Shown here one piece after another: positions 61,496-64,000 of a stretch of DNA of 64,000 nt. The stretch is from Strix aluco (lineage: Eukaryota; Chordata; Aves; Strigiformes; Strigidae), in assembly GCF_031877795.1 (NCBI RefSeq), contig NC_133933.1, positions 20,798,029 through 20,862,028 on the forward strand. Direction: 5' to 3'. The position numbers and the translations under genes are program-made. Positions within the stretch are counted from its first letter, which is position 1. Every line of letters begins with the position of its first letter. Below the pieces are notes generated by a model. The model saw only the letters and a program-made list of their open reading frames with translations, had not been told where the DNA came from and searched no databases.

Positions 61496-63938
61496 CTGCG
61501 CATATGCAGAGGTGCAGAGTGCCCCCGTGCCACACAGCAGGGCTCCCCTGGGGAGCTGCCACGGGGTTATTTCCAAACCCTGCATAGCACCATCCCCTCG
61601 CCGTCCCTTGCCAGAGAGTTGGACTGACTTAGAGCAGTGTGGAGAGTTGGCAAAGATGGGCAGCAGAGCCTGGTACGTACCTGGGGCTTCCTGATCTTTT
61701 GCACCTCCCTGCTTTTTTTGCAGTCCCCATCTTCTTCTTTCTTCTCTTCTTCGCCTGGTGGGGTTCCGTCTCTTCTGCCCAGGCCTCTTCTCTCTTTCTT
61801 TTCCTTTGGCTGGCGCTCTCCTGGCAGGAGCCTGCAAACCTTTCCATCCCACAGCATGGTTAGATAGGTAAAGCCAGGATCAGTTGGAATCAGTTCTTGA
61901 TTTAACCAAAGCTGACTCATTTTACCTTCTTTGCTCTGAGAGGCTCTTTGGTTCCTCTGTGCATCCCAGGGCCTCTACCGTGGTCTCGGGGGTGGTTGGA
62001 GACGGAGCAATGCGTGCCTAAAACAGAAAGGTCGTCATTAGCAGGTGGCAAGGGATGCCCTGAAGTAGTAAGCAACTGCTTGGCACGTTGCTGCCTTAGC
62101 TCTACAGAGGAGATCCCTTTGGCCGGTTTGCATTAGCCCTTTCTCCCAAGGATCTCACTCTGGAACACAGGGTTCACGTGGGGGTGTGACAGTTCATTTG
62201 TGGGGCCATTCAGCAGAGAGCCTGCGATCCCCTGCCGGGCAAGAGAAGGCTGGCCCACTTCCTTCTGCCAGAATTTCTTCCGCCCTCCCAAGTTTTACTT
62301 ACAGCGTGTTATTCCGGGGTGGGGGGAAATAAAATGCAAAGCCACAAGAGATCGAATGCCAGGAAGAGGCACAGCAGCTGCTTGGACCCAACAGGAACTA
62401 CCCTCCTACCTAAGACACATTGTCGCAGCGCTCGTGGAGCTGCCATACCTCCGCCGATTCTGCTCCCACCACCGCATCTCCCCCTGCTGCTCTCTGGAGG
62501 ATGAGCAGAGAGGCTGGTGCATCCAGGAAGGCTTTTGCCTGGTGCTCCACGTCTGCTTCGCCTGCCGGGCCATGCTCCTTTCCCAAAGGCAGCTCTGGAA
62601 AGCAAAAGCGTGTGCAGCAAAGTGACTTGTTGGAAGTGGACAACAGCTAAAGCAAAACCCACACCAAGCCCTACCCCCGCTGTCTGCTCAGGCTGTGACA
62701 GCCCTCAGTCCCTCCTCCTACCTGTGCATCTGCCCATGGGCTCTGGTGACATCTGGACAGCCATCTCCTCCCCCAGGATGTCACTGCCGTTCTCAATGAG
62801 AAATTCCACCAGCAGCTTCACCTGCACACATCAAAGCCTTGGTTTCAGCGCAGGTGTCTGAAAATGTGCCAGGCAGCCTTTCCTGCTCCTGACCCTTGCT
62901 TCTGCACAGAAGGCTGTGGCTGTGGGGCTGCTCTTCCAGGCAGCCACTCCACCATCATTTACTCAAGAGAGGAGCAAGCTCTGACGGTCCAGGCAGGCTG
63001 CAGGCAGCCGGTCAATACAGCGTACCTTCTCGGTCACCTTCAGCATGGCCTCGAGCGGGAGCAGGTCCTCGTCGGGTGGGCCCAGCAGGTTTGGCCCCAG
63101 GCAGATGGCCAGGTTGCTGGCGGTCATTCTGCTGGTGGACACGTGGTGGCCAATGCTCTGCAGCAGCGAGATCAGGCGCTGGAGGAGGAGGAGATGGGCT
63201 GCAGGCAACTTCTCGGCCACCCTGAGGGAGCAGGAACACAACGTTATGGAAGCAGATGCTGCCCACAGCTGTCCCTGAAGCTTGCACAAGGGCAGGTGGG
63301 AGCCAGTGTCTGTGTTGTGCCACTTTCCAGGTGCTCTCAGGCAGTGATCAGGGCTCCTGTGCTTCAGGAAGAACACACCCTGCTGCTTCCCAGCTCCTGG
63401 TTTCACCCAAGCCCACGCAAGGGAAGGCTCCCTGCCCACGCCCTTTCCCCCGAAATGCAACCCCAGCCCAGCAAATGCGAGCTGCCAGAAAGTGCAACCT
63501 TCTAAGGAGCCCGTCCCTTTTCAGGCAAGTCCCAGGACTCTGCCACTCCCTACTCAACAGGCAGGCTGCTGGCCACACTCACACTTTCAGCGCTTCCACC
63601 CTGGCCTCCTTGCTTGGCCTCTCCATGGCCTGCATCCAGTCCTCGTAGAGGCCGACAACGAGCAGCTTGCCCGGGATGCTGCGGAGAAAGTCCTGCAAGG
63701 CCAAGGGCTTCAGGTGAGCCTTTGAAGGTTCCAGGCCAGCCAGGAGCTCTTCCAGCTGCAGGGCAGAAGCGCTCACCTTCAGGAGGGCAGCCAGCAGGAT
63801 GACAGGCTGGTTTGCCAGGTCCACATCTGCGCCGCGGTCGAGGTCCTCCTTCAGCTTCTGGAGCGCCGTCCCCCTGTCGGATCTGCGGAAGATCCCCTCC
63901 GTCGACGGTCCTCGCTGGTGCAGGATGTCCACGAGCTC
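61430..63938 (-). CDS. ARHGAP20/TAGAP-like Rho GTPase-activating protein, 3' part, eight spliced exons (5' end outside window)
   Basis: The inferred product stimulates GTP hydrolysis on Rho-family GTPases and so switches them off, in the cytosol or at membranes. On the minus strand I join exons 63777-63938, 63583-63692, 63026-63221, 62722-62821, 62449-62594, 61926-62017, 61681-61831 and 61430-61495. Every intron is GT...AG and every phase fits, giving 1,023 nt (340 residues plus TAG). Residues 1 to about 175 form most of a RhoGAP domain: EGIFRRS with the catalytic arginine finger (R18, codon 63885-63887), DFLRSIPG, NLAICLGPNLL, and FLIENGSDILGEE at its end. This spacing and wording match ARHGAP20/TAGAP rather than other RhoGAPs. 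The remaining roughly 165 residues are low-complexity, with a Lys/Arg/Glu-rich stretch, and are far shorter than the long tail of mammalian ARHGAP20. Introns are only 84-431 bp. The upstream part of the domain and any PH or RA domains would lie past 64,000. Domain identity is certain; the exact orthologue and the last three exons are less so. Confidence 0.85.
61681..61831 (-). CDS. C-terminal charged exon of the RhoGAP gene
   Basis: This exon has 151 nt, entered in phase 2 after TTTGCAG and left in phase 0 at GTACGT. It encodes LLPGERQPKEKKERRGLGRR and then a Glu/Lys run, GEEEKKEEDG, ending IRKPQ. The charge pattern suggests a disordered or weakly coiled segment with possible basic nuclear-localisation-like clusters. 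All three frames stay open for some distance because the DNA strand is purine-rich, so the frame rests on splice phase. Confidence 0.6.
61926..62017 (-). CDS. C-terminal tail exon of the RhoGAP gene (Ser/Thr/Pro-rich)
   Basis: This exon has 92 nt, entered in phase 0 after CTGTTTTAG and left in phase 2 at GTAAAA. It encodes ARIAPSPTTPETTVEALG and then SLSEQR. There is no known domain; the Pro/Thr/Ser richness resembles flexible tails. A different frame is also open, but only this one continues in phase from the preceding exon. Confidence 0.62.
62449..62594 (-). CDS. C-terminal tail exon of the RhoGAP gene
   Basis: This exon has 146 nt, entered in phase 1 after TTTCCAG and left in phase 0 at GTATGG. 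It begins ELPLGKEHGPAGEADVEHQA and ends VVGAESAE. I recognise no domain. It is included because it is the only segment between exons D and E that converts the phase-1 end of D into the phase-0 start of E with valid splice sites and no stop. The Ala/Glu/Gly-rich composition suggests a disordered linker. Confidence 0.68.
62722..62821 (-). CDS. RhoGAP exon D (end of domain)
   Basis: This exon has 100 nt, entered in phase 0 after TGTGCAG and left in phase 1 at GTAGGA. It encodes VKLLVEFLIENGSDILGEEM followed by AVQMSPEPMGRCT. The phrase FLIEN...I.GEE closes the RhoGAP domain in ARHGAP20 and TAGAP proteins, and it supports assignment to that subgroup. Confidence 0.87.
63026..63221 (-). CDS. RhoGAP exon C (core helix with conserved Asn)
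   Basis: This exon has 196 nt, entered in phase 2 after CCCTCAG and left in phase 0 at GTACGC. It encodes VAEKLPAAHLLLLQRLISLL and then MTASNLAICLGPNLL, the strongest RhoGAP signature in the window; NLA..LGPNLL contains the asparagine that contacts the GTPase switch regions. It ends LEAMLKVTEK. Translation is uninterrupted and the exon edges coincide with good splice consensus. Confidence 0.9.
63583..63692 (-). CDS. RhoGAP exon B
   Basis: This exon has 110 nt, starts in phase 0 after TTGCAG and leaves in phase 2 at the donor GTGAGT. It encodes DFLRSIPGKLL and GLYEDWMQAMERPSKEARVEALK. DFLR.IPG and LY..W are hallmarks of the middle of the RhoGAP fold in ARHGAP20 relatives. An alternative donor two bases upstream would break the frame of exon C, so the GTGAGT site is chosen. 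Confidence 0.87.
63777..63938 (-). CDS. RhoGAP exon A (arginine-finger exon)
   Basis: This exon has 162 nt (54 codons), starts in phase 0 after an acceptor ending CCCGCAG and stops before the donor GTGAGC. It encodes ELVDILHQRGPSTEGIFRRS and continues to VILLAALLK. The EGIFRRS motif supplies the arginine finger (R18) that RhoGAPs insert into the GTPase active site. The reading frame stays open through the following 84-bp intron, so a naive ORF call would wrongly include the intron. The splice is favoured because joining LLK directly to DFLRSIPG restores the family pattern of LKDFLR. Confidence 0.88.
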
Positions 63939-64000
63939 CTGCGGGAGACGCAGGAGAACAGCTGCTTGGCTGAAGAAACAAGTGACGGCAGAGGCCAGAG

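Noticed and set aside
61430..61852. Single continuous minus-strand frame through exons F and G
   Set aside because: It uses a different frame in exon F from the one the splice phases demand. It stays open by composition, although its stop codon is the same as the predicted one.
62864..63505. Plus-strand open frame of 213 codons
   Set aside because: It is the antisense shadow of RhoGAP exons C and D and their introns, with low-complexity composition and no domain.

Overview
This looks like avian nuclear DNA. The main evidence is a set of CR1 non-LTR retrotransposon copies of different ages, nearly all ending in the CR1 3' signature (a variant of 'ccaaccnnnatgattctatg'). An LTR with avian ERV-like architecture, tiny introns in a GC-rich gene and AT-rich intergenic DNA fit the same picture. 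The RhoGAP gene at the right edge belongs to the ARHGAP20/TAGAP-like group. I believe that group is multi-copy in songbirds, so a passerine is plausible but not proven.

Layout. Positions 1 to about 59,690 are an AT-rich gene desert in which I find no convincing protein-coding exon on either strand; the open frames there are short and unrelated to families I recognise. Recognisable contents are: an old, internally deleted CR1 (about 7,500-8,590); a short CR1 3' end (11,420-11,535); a very old CR1 of a different lineage (about 15,245-16,020); a younger 1.16-kb 5'-truncated CR1 carrying a broken reverse transcriptase (25,921-27,083); two more CR1 3' ends (35,473-35,640 and 37,338-37,445); homopolymer and simple repeats; and several AT-rich, homeodomain-motif-dense blocks that look like conserved non-coding elements. 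The last group is inference only. A perfect 38-bp-arm inverted repeat with an 8-base loop sits at 54,425-54,508.

From 59,690 the character changes. A minus-strand solo LTR (about 59,695-60,505, flanked by a 7-bp direct repeat ctttagc) is inserted in the 5' part of an older related LTR (about 60,513-60,655). A further CR1 3' end follows (60,984-61,075).

The right end is GC-rich and holds the 3' part of a minus-strand spliced gene. I reconstruct eight coding exons between 63,938 and 61,430. All have GT/AG borders and mutually consistent phases, giving 340 residues plus a stop. The product has most of a RhoGAP domain, with its arginine finger and the asparagine-containing NLAICLGPNLL motif, followed by a short low-complexity, charged C-terminal tail. 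An AATAAA signal lies 172 bases below the stop codon. The 5' exons lie beyond the right edge of the window.

No tRNA, rRNA, CRISPR, prokaryotic or plasmid-like feature was found.
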